Below, in pieces: positions 23,179 to 36,293 of a stretch of DNA of 64,000 bases. Position numbers and translations under genes: made by a program. Source of the stretch: Benincasa hispida (lineage: Eukaryota; Streptophyta; Magnoliopsida; Cucurbitales; Cucurbitaceae); NCBI RefSeq assembly GCF_009727055.1, contig NC_052349.1, positions 46,147,253 to 46,211,252 of the forward strand. Direction: 5' to 3'. Positions within the stretch are counted from its first letter, which is position 1. The number at the start of each line of letters is the position of its first letter. A model generated the notes under the pieces. The model made no database searches, was not told the DNA's origin, and saw only the letters and a program-made list of their open reading frames with translations.

Positions 23179-24730
23179 GAGGTTTTTGGCCCAAATTTTT
23201 TCAAATTTTCAGAGTTAATTTTACAGTTTCATGGTGGGATGCATTCGGTCAATTTATTCATGTGATGAATCTATTATTGATGAATGTTTATGATTAATAG
23301 ATGTTTCAGGATTGGTCACTTTGATCTATTGTTTTCAATTTTGCAAATTTGGTTTATAAGAGCCCCTGTTTTGGTCATAATTGTTTGTGGTCAAGTCCTA
23401 TTTTAATGTTTGAGTCGTTCGTGACTATTCTAGTCAAAATCTAGAGAAGACGGAGCCAAAATCGGAGGAATTTCAAAAAAGTTTGCGGCTATACAATGTT
23501 ATTTGTGTACCGCAACATTGCAATGTTGTACCCCAACGTTGCAACGCTGCGATAAGGAATAACGATTTGTTCCTAGCATTGCAACGCTCCAAGATGGAAA
23601 GAACAAATCAGTTCTCACCCGATTCAGTTTCTGATCCATTTGGTTCACTTGCGGTTCGATCAATTTGAGCGGTTTAAGATCCGGTTCACTTGTCTCGACT
23701 CGGTTGACCATTAATTTTATAATTGATAGTTACTTTGATTAATTAAATTAATATGTGTTATATTAATTTAATTAATTTTTTTAGGTGTCCAATCTCGGTC
23801 TATTAAATGTTTTATTAATTATGCATTTGTGTATGATTTTGATTTTTATATATATGTCATAATGTATGTCATATAGTATAAAATCACCATAGGTTATGCA
23901 TTTAATTTCATGCATCATTGATATTATAAATATTATAATATATATAGTTGCATGATTTAATTATTATTGAATGCTCATGCATCATATAATATAAGTGTTA
24001 TACTATACGTTTGCATGCATTAATAACATTGTCATGCATCATTTATATTATAATTGTTATAATATATAGTTTTATGTATGTATGGATGAATATTATTAAG
24101 GATTTCATTACCTTATTATATAAATGTTGTATATAATTAGTGATGAAATAGAATTGCATGAAGCATGATATTACCTTAGGTAATTTATAATTGTTATAAT
24201 TTACTAAGTATGTCATTGAATACAATTGAATGATTTTAATTTATTTCATTTATCTTATAAAAGTTATAATTAAATGAAATTAGAAATTAAAATAATTAAT
24301 TCAGAATTGCATGAAAAACTTAGGTTAAAATCTTTTTTTAAAAAAAATTAGTTTTAAAATATGATTCATATATACCTAAGATCACTTTTCTAATAAAATT
24401 AGAAATTAAATTTAATCTTTTAATAAGTTTAATAAGATTAAATTGATTATTAATTAAAAAATTAAATTGGTAACGAATGTATCTATAAGGGACTTTCTAT
24501 CTAAGGCTAGTTATGTCTAGGCTGGGGTATTTGAGTTGACAGAAACGTAACACCCTTACCTGGGAAATTACCTGAAAAGGTGAATTAGATGGATTTGTTA
24601 CAAACATACAATGGTTGATTAAAGTTTATAAATCAGTAGCCGAATTTTTTTAAGTTAAATAACCCTAGGTATAACACTCGGTCGGAGGAAAATGGGGTAT
24701 ATGATACTTCATTTTACCTTTTCTTCCAAA
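23179..24730 (+). mobile_element. Leader region of a Copia-type element, no gag reached
   Basis: Untranslated leader downstream of the primer-binding site. Blocks such as 'gcatgaagcatgatattac' and 'ttataattgttataat' recur in the second leader at about 27750-27800. It contains GTTGCAACGCT words (23505-23590) also seen in the Athila LTR. It is cut at about 24730 by the tail of another Copia LTR before any gag sequence appears. Confidence 0.55.
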
Positions 24731-25114
24731 TACACAGAAAATCTCCTGAGAAAAGTTATTCGTTTTTCTCACATTTCTGCTCTCAATTCCCCATTCTTCT
24801 AAAAACCAAGAGCTCACAAACTCCTTGGATTCTCATCCCAGGTAATACAGGAGGTTCTAAGTGGTGGTGGTCATTTGGAGATCATCTTGTTCGTGACCTT
24901 TTCTTGGAGAGGAAAAATGTGAAGAAAAGATTTTTCAAAGGTAAGAATTTCTAGAAATACTAATCTTCTATTTTCTCTATTTTTTTTTGTATGCTATAAT
25001 TTTAAGTTTTATTGCATAATTCTGTATTGATTCGGTAAAAATTATGGGTTCTGTAAAATTGGGATTTGGGTTTGATCCCCATTTGCGCTCAAGGATCTTC
25101 ACCGGTTCTTGTAA
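24731..25114 (+). mobile_element. Second copy of a Copia LTR 3' end
   Basis: This segment repeats 22778-23164 with few differences ('tcctgagaaaagttat', 'gtggtggtggtcatttggag', 'aaaattatgggtt'). No recognisable primer-binding site follows it. With the leader that comes next, it forms a second LTR/leader unit in tandem with the one at 21870-24730. Confidence 0.75.
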
Positions 25115-28100
25115 GCCTGTTGATTGGCATGCGGTGAGATGGCATGTGATGAAAAGTGCATCAAGTATACCATGTGTTGACACTAACAATGATAAACGCA
25201 AATCCATGTTGTAGGTAGCATACCCATGCAGCGAGTGTTGGAGTTAATGTCCTAAATTAAGTGTATTTTGTAGTTTGTAAAGATAAATTATATATCTAAT
25301 AGAATAAGAGGTATTTTATTAATGTTTAGACTTCATTAAATCATTCCAATAAACTAAGATCCAAGATTATTTTATGAAACTTAAACAGGTATGTGGAGAC
25401 ATAGAGGTGGATCACGTTTAAGTGATAACTTAAACGGTCTATAGTAGATGGGTAAGGTTGGGTACCTTATCCTAGTGACATAAGGAATTCTACCTGCTTT
25501 GTAGATGTTACAATTGTTGTAAAGTGCTACAAATGATCTGATCCTGACCGTTCATGTGGAGACATACGAGCAAAGGTATTCTATACAAAGAGTTTATATA
25601 AGACCGGACCACAAAAGAAATAGTCTCTCTACATAACATTGTTGCTAGAAAAGACTTACATTTCATTAGGATAACCATAGGTGACTTGACCTTAATCCTA
25701 AGTGAGTTGTGAGGAGTCTATTAGAGCAATCCTTTGATTTGTATGGGTGAGAATGATCTTGTTAGCTGACTCAACAAGACTACCATTTTGGATACTTGTC
25801 CGAGTAGGGAGCTGGAAACACAACTACACAAGATGGAATTCACTCATTTCTCGACCTTAAGTAAAGTAGATAAATTTCTCTCTTAATAGTTGATTACGGA
25901 TCTTGAACATTGAAGCCTCAACCTCTCACTAGCCTGAGAGGTATTAGTTTATAGTTTGACTATAAACTGTTTGTTCATTAGAGTGATCAGTAGTATCTAA
26001 GAAGTTAGATGTAACTACGAGGGTAAAATGGATTTTGACCCAACTATAACTATGAGTAATTTGTGAAAGGTCGACTCACTGTTGATTGGTTATATCCGTA
26101 GACATAGAAATAAATCTACAGTGCAAAGAGTGCAACTATGGGTCTATAGTGGTGTGACTGATAATTAATGAAAATTGATTAATCTAATTAAAGAGTTTAA
26201 TTAATTAATCTTATATGATTGAAGTTTCTAATCTGTAGATCCATAAGGTCCATTTGTTAGCTCACAAAAGGATATATAAGAGGAATGGTTTGAATTGTCA
26301 AATCAATTGCATATTAATGAAATTAATATAATATGGTTAATTATAGATGTGATCTATAGTTAAGAGTGAAAAATATTTAAATAAGATTCAAATATTAAAG
26401 AGATGTATACATATAAATATGTGATAAAAATATGTTGATTAATTCTATATTAAATATGATTTAATATAGTCGTTTAATTGATTAATTAATGGTTAATTAA
26501 ATAATTAATTAATTTTTGAGAAGTAAAGATAAATACTTATTTATTATATTATATTAAATTGGATTTAATATATATGGTTATTTAATTATTAGACTATTTA
26601 ATTAATTAATTAAATAAAAGTTATTTAATTAAATTAGAACTAGAGTAGGAATAAGAAAGACTAGGAGAAGGGAGTCACCCCTCCTCTCTATAAATAGGTC
26701 TTCATTGCTCATGTTTTTGACACAGTTGAATTGGGAATTCTGAATCCTAGTCTCCTACTACTTTTCTCAAAATCTCTCTTCTCTTCTCTACTACTTCTTC
26801 TTTCTCTTCCATCTTGGAGACCATATATCCAATTCCTGGGATCCTAGAGAATAACAAGGTTTCACTTATGGTGGTGTCCCTTGATCATTGAAGAAACGTT
26901 GGGAGAAGATGCAAAGGGAATTGTGAAGAATTTGGGAATCTACAAAGTTAAGTTTTAGCTCTTCCTTCTTTTCTTCTCTTAAATGCATGTTAATCTTGAT
27001 TGTATATCCATTATGTTATTATTCTTATACCGTATTTTGTTTATGTAAAATCGAAAATAAAATTGCAAGGTGATTACACGCTTTGGCTTGGGATTCGATC
27101 CCTTCAACGAGTCGATGCCCATGCGGTGAAGGGACTTAGGCGTGGTGCATGCAATGCTCATGGTCGCATGCGGAGGGACAATCCCATACGATGAACTTCA
27201 TTGTCCAATGCATGTGGTACTCGAAACCCATGTGTCAAGCGAGGCACCATGCGTAGAACACTTCATCTACCATGTGTGGAGTTCAGCGAAAATCTCTTGT
27301 TCGTCTCGGTTTATGCATCATGGAAGGAACCTGGCAGATAGTTGAGTAAGAGTCCCTTCGACGCAAGGATGACAGCTTTCCTCTTTGTAATTTTAATTTT
27401 GTTAAAATTAGGGTGCTAACATTTGATCTATCGTAGCTTTTATATAGTTTTATATGCATATGATGTATTATTTGACTGTATGTTTTATATGTTGCATAAT
27501 GTGTGCCATATAGCTTTAAAATCCCATTTTAGGATAAACATCTCCACTTCATATAAAATTTATATGGTTACATGACTAATATAAACATGTGGATGCATTA
27601 TAATATAATTGTTATATTATTTGAATGCATGTTTTGATTAAGCATATTCATGCATCATAAGTGTTATAATGTATGATGTAGAGAAATGATTATGGATGTT
27701 TATTTTTCATGTATGATAATTATAAGCGTTATAATTAGATGAAAAATGAAATTTGCATTGAGCATGATATTACTTAGATTAATATAAACGTTATATTTAG
27801 TCAAAGTCATCATAATGCAAACGAAAAAGGTTTTTTGACAAATTCATTGTTTTATAAAGGTTATAAGTTCAATGAATTTAGAATTAAAATCTATAATCAA
27901 AAGTTGCATGCAAACATTGGTCAAGAAATTAATTTTAAATGGTTTGAAATTATTTCACCTAGACTTATGTTAAACATGTTTATAATGAGATTAGAAATAG
28001 GTTAATCTTTTAATTCGTTTTAATTCAGCCTCGTGGTGCCCTGGTGCATCCTACCTTATGAAGGTATTTGCATAGGTCAATATCAAGGTGAATGGAGAAA

Positions 28101-28643
28101 ATGTTTATAGTAAGTGGGAGAATGATGTGTAACAACATATCCTGCGGTCTCCTTCATTAGTTTGTAATGTTTCTTTCATGCTCGACCTCGTGGTATCCTG
28201 GGCGCACCTTCCCTTAGGAGGGTATTTTCATGAGGGAAGGGCATTATAAACTCTAGAAGTGAATAAAATCGCTATAATAAATTGTTCCAATAATGTTATT
28301 CCCTGAGGTAGACTAGTTAGGACGGGTTTATAGGGTTGAAAATGAATGGTTACACTTATGATAAAGTAGTAAGGTAGTTAATGATTTATTGACCAAATGA
28401 ATGGTAATTAAATATTATATGAATAAGAAGTTATTATGTGATAATATTTGATTGAGAGTGTCTCACTTCAGTTATAAGGAATAACTATACACCCTGAGGT
28501 GGCATTCATTCCAAATCACTAATGTATCATTGCAAAATAAATAATGTTGGGTTTATTATTAGTGTTTGCTTAACTGATTGATTAAAATAAAAAATGAATT
28601 TTTACATAAGTGTCTAATATAAATAATTTGTTTTTGTATCCGT
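25115..28643 (+). mobile_element. Copia leader region, interrupted by a solo LTR
   Basis: Non-coding leader between the LTR end at 25114 and the gag start near 28644, split by the LTR at 25236-27106. It is rich in CATGCGGTG-like words around the insertion. It holds an imperfect internal repeat of about 155 bp spacing (28028-28073 and 28185-28230, sharing 'cctcgtggt' and 'aggtatttgca'-like blocks). ORFs 27000-27194 and 27142-27345 have no recognisable content. Confidence 0.55.
25236..27106 (+). mobile_element. Copia-type solo LTR (1871 bp) with near-perfect target duplication
   Basis: The LTR begins TGTTGGAGTTAATGTCC and ends ...GATTCGATCCCTTCA. The flanking 5-mers are GCGAG (25231-25235) and ACGAG (27107-27111), matching at four of five positions. 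The surrounding leader resumes on the right. It is the closest relative in the window of the LTR at 11666-13543. It shows U3-like AT-rich DNA, a TATAAATAGG box near 26690 and a leader-like CT-rich end. Confidence 0.85.
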
Positions 28644-31600
28644 ATGTATAGCTCAATCATTACTTTGCTTGGCGTCAAAAAATTAACTAACGAAAATTAT
28701 ACAAAGTGGAAAAAAAAAAGATGAATATGGTTTTGGTAGTGGATAACCTCAAATTCGTTCTCACGAAGGAATTTCCTCTAGCCCCTGGGCACAACGCATC
28801 GCAAAGTGTTCATGATGCTTATGAGAGGTGGACCAAGGCCAATGATAAGGCAATGGTGACCAAGGCTAATGATAAGGCAAAGGTCTATGTTTTGGTAGGC
28901 TTATTTGAAGTCTTGTCCATAAAGGCATGAGACCATGATCACTGCATGCCAGATCATAGACTCATTGTATGACATGTTTGGAAAACCTTCTTCACAAGCC
29001 ATGCATGATGCTCTTAAGTTCATCTTCAATGTGCGAATGGCTAAAGGATCGTCTATTAGGGAATGTGTCCTTAACACGATGAATCATTTCAACATTGCTG
29101 AGATGAATGGAAGTCTCATAAATGAGCCCAGTAGGTAAGCTTTATCATGAATCGCTGTCGAACAACTTTCTGCAATTTCGTAGGAATTGTGTTATGAATA
29201 AAATTGACTACTACCTCACCACCCTCTTTAACGAGCTACAGATCTTTTAACTTTTAATGAAAGCCAAAAGAAATAATGGAGAGGCAAATGTTGCCTTCTT
29301 CAACAAGAAAAATTTCATTAGAGGTTCGATCTCTAGGACTAAATTTGTAATCTTCATCTGGTGTGAAGAAGTAAAAAAAGAAGAAGGGTGGAAAGGGGAA
29401 TAAAACCATCACTACTACTGCTGCCCAAAAGGGCAATAAGGTCAAAGTTGCAAAAGAACTTGTTTTCGTTGCAACCAAGATGGGCATTGGAAAAGGAATT
29501 CTCTAAAATATTTGACTGAGAAAAAGAAGGAAAAAGAAGAAAAATATGATTTACTAGTTCTAGAATTGTGTTTGGTGGAAAATGATAATGATATCTGGAT
29601 AATTGATTAAGGAGCCAGTAACCACATTTGTACTTTTTTGTAGGAAACTAGTTCCTGGAAACAACTAGTAGTGAGAGAGATGATTCTATGGGTTGGAACA
29701 AGAGAGGTTGTCTCAGCGGTTGCAGTTGGGAGTTTGAAGTTTTTTTTTTAATCAAAGTACATGTTGTTAGACAATTTTTACTATGTTCCTAATTTTAAAA
29801 GAAACTTGATTTCAGTTTCATGTTTGTTATAACACTTTTTTAATGTATCTTTTATTCGAGATAAAGCGTTTGTCTCGAAAATGGTATTTATATTTGTTCT
29901 ACAACAAATGAAAGCAACTTTTATGTACTAAAGCTGTTAGTATCTAAAATGCTCCACAATATCGAAATGTTCAATACTGCAACCACTAAAACTAAGAAAA
30001 GAAAATTTTCTCCTAAAGATAATGCTCATCTTTGGTATCTAAGACTAGGTCACATTAATCTCAATAGGATTGTTAGGTTGGTTAAAAATGGATTTGTAAA
30101 CTAGTTAGAAGAAAATTCTTTTATCTGTATGTGAATCTTGTCTAGAAGAAAAAATGACGAAACGACCTTTTACTAGAAAAGGTCATAGAGCCAAAGAACC
30201 CTTGGAGCTTATACATTCAGACCTTTGTGGTTTGGTGAATGTAAAAGCTAGGGGGTTTGAATATTTCATCAATTTACGGACGATTATTCAAGATATGGGT
30301 ATGTTTAACTGATGCAACATAAGTCTGACACACTTGAAAAGTTCAATGAGTATAAAGCTGAAGTTGAAAAACTTGTTAGGTAACACTTCAATCAGATCAA
30401 GGTAGAGAGTACATGGATATTGGATTTCAGAACTATATGATAGAACATGAAATTATATCTCAACTCTCAGCGCCTAGTAGATTGAAATTATATCTCAACT
30501 CTCAGCGCCTGGTACATCTCAACAAAATGATGTATCAGAAAGGAGAAATAGAATCCTGTTGGACATGGTTCACTCTATGATGAGCTATGCTTTTCTACCT
30601 ATCTCGTTCTAGGGTTATACAGTGGAGATTGCAGTTTACCTCTTAAACTAGGTTCCATAAAAAAGTATTACTAGAACACCTTTTGAATTATAGAGAGGTC
30701 GTAAAAGTAATTTACGACATCTCAGGATTTTGGGGTGTCCAACACATGTGCTTATGGCAAATTCAAAGAAATGGAACTACGTTTAAGATTATGCCTATTT
30801 TTAGGTTATTCTAAAGACATGAGAAGTGGTCAGGTCTTCGATCCAAAAGTAAACAAAGTATTTGTATTGACAAATGGTACTATTTTAGAAGAAAATCACA
30901 TTAGAGAACATAAGCCAAAGAGCCAATCATATTAGATGAAATTTCCAGAGAAACTATTGAAATTTTAACAAGAGTTGTTGAAGAGGCAAGCACTTCAACA
31001 AGAATTATTGATGTTGCTTCATCTAGTCAAACACATCCTTCTCAAGTGTTGAGAGAGTCTCGACGTAGTAGGAGGATTGTAACCCAACCTACTCATTATT
31101 GAGTTTTAATAGAAATTCAAACCTTCATATTAGATGATAAGGTTGAGGATCCATCGTCTTACAAGATGATAATGGTTGATGTTGACAAAGATGAATGGAT
31201 CAAAGCCATGGATCAAGAAATGAAGTCTATGCACTCCAATTCTATTTGGAAACTTGTAGATCAACTTGATGGAGTTAAACCCATAGGTTGCAAATGTATC
31301 TACAAAAGGAAATTGGGTGTAGATGGAAAATGCAAACCTTTAAAGCTAGACTAATAACAAAGGGTTATTCCCAGGGTGAGGGAGTGACTATGAAGAAACT
31401 TTCTCACCTATTACTATGATTAAGGTTTCTCTTACCTATTGTCACATGTTATAACTATGAGATATGGCAAATGGATGTCAAGACTGCCTTATGAATGTTA
31501 ATCTTGACGAAACCATCTACATGACCCAACCAAAGGGATTAATTGAACAAGGTCAAAAACAAAAGGTTTTCAAGCTTAATCGGTTCATTTATGGATTGAA

Positions 31601-32705
31601 ACAAGCATCTCGATCTTGGAATATAAGGTTTGATGTTGCAATCGAATCTTATGGCTTTGATCAAAATGTTGATGAACGTTGTGTTTATAAGAAGATCATC
31701 AACAGTTTAATAGTTTTTCTTATGTTGTATATGGATGATTTCCTATTCATTGGGAATGATGTAGGTTACTTAAATACCATTAAAGAATGGCTAGCTGCTC
31801 AATTACAAATGAAAAATTTGGGTGAAGCACAATTTGTTCTAGGGACCTAAACTATAAGGGATCGAAAGAGCAAATTACTAGCCTTGTCTTAGGCATCCTA
31901 TATTGACAAAATGCTTGTCTGATATTCGATGCAAAATTCCAAGAAAGGTTTATTTCTTTTCAGGTATGGAATTATCTTATCTAAGGAATAGTGTCCTAAT
32001 ACACCTCAAGAGATTGAGGAGATGAGACACATTCCCTATGCATCTGCAATTTGAAGTCTTATGTATGCCATGTTATGTACTAGACCCAACATCTGCCATG
32101 CAGTGGAATAGTTTGTAGATATCAATCCAATCTAGGATTTTATCACTGGACAACAGTTAAAGCTAATCTCGAGTATCTTAGGAGAACAAGAAACTATATA
32201 CTTGTGTATGGTGCTAAGGATTTGATCCTTACAGGATAGCCTGACTCTGATTTTTAGTCTGATAAGGATTCAAGGAAATCCACATGAGGATCACTGTTCA
32301 CTCCAAATGGAGGAGCTATAGTATGGTGCAGCATTAAGCAAAGTTGTATTCTGAATTCCACCATAGAGGCTGAGTATGTAGTTTCCTGTGAAGCTGCTAA
32401 AGAAGTCGTCTAGCTTAGAAAATTTCTAAAAGATTTGGAAGTAATTTCAAATATGTTCTTGCCCATCACACTTTATTGTGATAACAGTGGTGCTGTGACA
32501 AACTCCAAGGAGCCTCGTAGCCACAGATGTGGAAAGCATATAGAGTGCAAGTATCATCTTATAAGAGAGATTGTGCAATAGGGAGATGTGATTGTCACAA
32601 AGATTGCCTCGGAGCATAATATTGCTAATCTATTTACAAAGGCTCACATGGTTGAAGTTTTTTAGGGTCATCTGGAGGGTCTAGGTTTACGAAATATGAG
32701 TCACC
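28644..32705 (+). pseudogene. Degenerate Copia gag-pol (nearly full length)
   Basis: Domains appear in normal Copia order but over all three frames. Gag: 28644-29240 (DAYERWTKANDKA, SLYDMFGKPSSQAMHDALKF), with a slip at the A10 run at 28710. Zinc knuckle near 29468 (CFRCNQDGHWKRNS; the last Cys is Ser). Protease near 29600 (IID-stop-GASNHIC, a stop in the active site). Gag-pre-integrase at 30020-30090 (WYLRLGHINLNRI) and integrase at 30180-30560. Reverse transcriptase at 31166-31850 (KLNRFIYGLKQASRSWN and LYMDDFLFIGND). RNase H to about 32700 (EAEYVVSCEAAKE). Dozens of stops exclude function. The 3' LTR at 32814 belongs to it; its 5' LTR is represented by 24731-25114. Confidence 0.9.
30449..30518 (+). 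repeat. 35-bp tandem duplication inside Copia integrase
   Basis: Two adjacent 35-bp units start 'gaaattatatctcaactctc' at 30449 and 30484. A 35-bp insertion shifts the frame, so it arose after the element stopped being selected, or itself inactivated it. Confidence 0.85.
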
Positions 32706-32801
32706 TAAGCTAGGGCAAGAGGGAGATTTTATTGGATATATTGATATTTTACTTTCCCACTCGTCTTTTATTATATTTTAATACATTCCACTAGCTTTGG
32801 A

Positions 32802-32813
32802 CAAGTGGAAGAT
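32802..32813 (+). other. Polypurine tract of the Copia element
   Basis: CAAGTGGAAGAT precedes the 3' LTR start (TGTTGGGATG), in the position where plus-strand DNA synthesis is primed. A matching tract (tcaagtggaag) precedes the LTR at 36294. Confidence 0.75.
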
Positions 32814-34257
32814 TGTTGGGATGTCCTAAATCTAATGCATCTCGTGGTTTTTTGTAGTTTTGTTAACACAGATTATTTATCTAATAAAATCATAGGTATT
32901 TTATTTAAAATTTAGATAGCATTAATTTAATCCAATAAACTTACAAATAGTTCATGTTCAAGTAATAACCTAAAAGGTCTACAGTAAAAACATGAAGGTT
33001 GGGTGCCTTATCCTGGTAACACTGTGGATACAACTTTATAGTTGTTACATGAGATGTAAGTGTTACAAATAATATGAACCATATTGTTCATGTAAAGACA
33101 TGTGAGTGAGGGTATCCTGTATAAAGAAGTTTATACATAGACCAGACCACGAAATGAATAGACTCTCTATATAACACCGTTACTAGAAGAGACTTATATT
33201 TTACTAGGATGACCATAGAAGACTTGACCTTAATCTTGAGTAAGTTGTGAACTCCCATTTATGACAACAATCCTTTGATCTGTATGAGTGAGAGTGGCCA
33301 TGATAGCTGACTCAATAAGCCTACCATTTTGGAGATTTTTCTTATTAGGGAGCTAGGGACATAACTACTCAAAATGGAATTCACTTCTTCCCATTCCTTG
33401 GGAAAATAGATGAATTGCTCCCTTAATAACTGGTTCTGGGTCTTAAACAGTGAGGCCTTAACCTCTCACTGGCCCAAAAGGTGTTAGTTTATAGTTTGAC
33501 TATAAATTGTTTGTTCATTAGAGGAATCAGTGGTACTTAAAGAGTTAGATGTAACTGTAGGGGTAAAACGGTATTTTGACCCAGCTGTAGTTATGAGCAT
33601 TTGTGAAAGGTCATTGCTCTGTTGATTGGTTAAATCCATGGACACATATATCTATAGTATGAAGAGTGCAACTATCGATCTTTAGCGAAGTGATCGGTAG
33701 TTAAAGAATATTGATTAATTATATTAAAGGAGTTTAATCATTAATCTCATATCATTAGAGCTTCTAATCTGTAGGTCCATAAGGTCTCATTGTTAGCTCA
33801 CTAAAGGATAGTAATGAGGAATGATTTAAATTGTTCAAATAAAGTGAGAGAATTTGATACTGATGGGATTAATATATAATGGTTAATTATAAATATGATC
33901 TATAATCCAAATTATGCAAGAGATATATATTTAAATGAGATTCAAATATCAGACTTATATGAATTGGATTCATAAAGAGATGTATACATATAAATATATG
34001 ATATTTATATGGCAATTAACTTCATAATAAATATAATTTAATATAGTTATTTAATTGATTAATTAATTGATTAATAAATATATAAAGATTGGAGGTTTGT
34101 ATAAATATATGATATTTATGATAATTAATTAAATGCATTTATTAAATAGGATTTAATATATGGTCATTTTATTAATATGCCAAATAATTAAATAAGGGTT
34201 ATTTAATTAATTAGCACTAAGGGTATAAAAGAAAATAATTGGAGAAGGGGTTAACCT
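32814..34257 (+). mobile_element. Copia 3' LTR, truncated at its 3' side
   Basis: The LTR starts TGTTGGGATGTCCTAAATC after the polypurine tract and follows the family consensus to 'ggagaaggggttaacctc', about 1444 bp. There it switches abruptly to the integrase end of another Copia copy. About 400 bp of LTR, compared with its relatives, is missing. Confidence 0.8.
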
Positions 34258-36293
34258 CGTTCAAGATTATGCCAATTTGTTGGTTACCCTAAGGAAATGG
34301 GGGGTGGTTTGTTCTATGACTCTCAAGAAAATAAGGTGTTTATATCGATAAACACTACATTTTTTGGAAGACCACATGAGAGATCATAAACCATGTAGCA
34401 AAATAGTATTAAGTGAAGCTACTAAAGAATCAACAAGAGTTGTTGATGCAGCTGATCCTTCATTAAAAGTTAATGAAGAAGTTAACACTTTAAGTCAATC
34501 TCGTCCTTCTCTATCGTTGGGAGTGCCTCAACGCAGTGGGGGGGTTATGATACAACCTAATCGTTACTTGGGCTTAATTGAAACTCAGGTTGTCATACCA
34601 AAGAATGACATTAAGGATCCATTGTCCTATAAACAAGTAATGAATGACATAAACAACGACCAATGAGTCAAAGCCATAGACCTTGAAATGGAATCTATGT
34701 ACTCTAGTTTAGTATAGGAGCTTGTAGATCCACCTGAAGGGGTCAAACCCATAAGATGTAAATTGATCTATAAAAGAGAGAGAGATGTAGTTGGAAAGAT
34801 ACAAACCTTCAAAGCTAGACTTATAGCAAAGGATTATACCCAAACGGAAGGGATTGACTATGAGGAAACTTTTTTCCCTGTTGTTATGCTTAAGTCTATA
34901 AGAATTCTCTTGTTCATGGCCATATGTTATGACTATGAGATATGGAAAATGGATGTCAAGACTACTTTTCTGAATGACAATCTTGAAGAGAACATCTTTA
35001 TGTCTTAGCTTGAGGGCTTCATAGTGCAAGGTCGGAAGCAAAAAGTTTACAAGCTGAATCGATCAATTTATAGGTTGAAGCAGACATCTAGATCTTGGAA
35101 CATTAGATTTGATACAACGATTAAGTCTTTTGGTTTTGATCAAAATGTTGATGAACCTTGTATTTATAAGAAAATCATCAACGATAAAGTAGCTTTCTTA
35201 GTACTTTATGTGGACGATATCCTACTCATTGGGAATGATGTATAGTACCTTACTAACCTTAAGAAATGGTTGGCAGCCCAATTCAAAATGAAAGATTTAA
35301 AAGAGGCGCAGTATGTACTTGGGATCCAAATCATTAAGGATCGTAAGAACAAAACGTCGGCTCTATCTTAAGCAACTTATATCGACAAAATGTTGACTCG
35401 ATATTCGATGTAGAACTCTAAGAAGGGTTTAATACCTTTCTGCCATGGGGTTCACTTATCTAAGGAACAGTGTCCTAAGACACCTCAAGAACCTTAGGAT
35501 ATGAGATGTATTCCCTATGCCTTAGTTGTGGGTAACTTAATGTATGTGATGCTCTGCATTAGACCAGACATTTGTTATGCAGTGGGAATAGTCAGTAGGT
35601 ACTAATCCAATCCAGCGTCAGACCGTTGGACTGCGGTTAAGAACATCCTCAAGTATTTTAAGGGAACAAGGGATACAAGCTAGTGTATGGAGTTAAGGAT
35701 TTAATTCTTACAGGATACACTGACTCTGATTTCTAAACTGACAAGGATTCTAAGAAATTCACGTCAGGATCAGTGTTTACCCCAAACGGGGAAACTCGTA
35801 TGGTAGAGTATCAAGTAAGGATGCATTGTAGACTCCACTATGGAGGCTGAATATATAGCTGCTTGTAAAGCAGCAAAGGAAACAGTTTGGCTCAGAAATT
35901 TTCTAAGCAATTTGGAAGTGGTTCCAAATATGAACTTGCCCATTACCTTATACTGTGATGGGGCAGTAGCCAACTCTAAAGAACCTCGCAATCACAAACG
36001 AGGAAAGCATATTGAGAGGAAGTATCACCTGATATAGGAGATTGTACAACGAGGAGATGTAATCGTCACAAAGATCTCCTTGGAGCACAACATTAATGAT
36101 CCATTTACGAATACTCTCTCGGGTAAAGTATTCGAGGGTCACCTAGAGAATCTAGGTTATAAGACATGTATGTTGTATAATCTAGGGTATATGGATGGCC
36201 TAGTTTATTGTATTTATTTACCATATTCCCACTGTTTTGGATTATGATATTATGTACAACCCGCTGACTAGAGCTTTAGTTCAAGTGGAAGTT
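34258..36293 (+). pseudogene. Second degenerate Copia pol (integrase end, RT, RNase H)
   Basis: It begins inside the integrase tail (RLCQFVGYPKEMGGGLFYD-like, 34262-34350). Reverse transcriptase covers 34709-35340 (KARLIAKDYTQTEGIDYEET, EIWKMDVKTTFLND, KLNRSIYRLKQTSRSWN, and an intact LYVDDILLIGND near 35205). RNase H includes EAEYIAACKAAKETVWL (from 35842) and RGDVIVTK (36053). Gag, protease and most of integrase are missing. In-frame stops at about 35008 and 35244, and others, disable it. It ends in a non-coding tail and the polypurine tract TTCAAGTGGAAG at 36280-36291. Confidence 0.88.
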
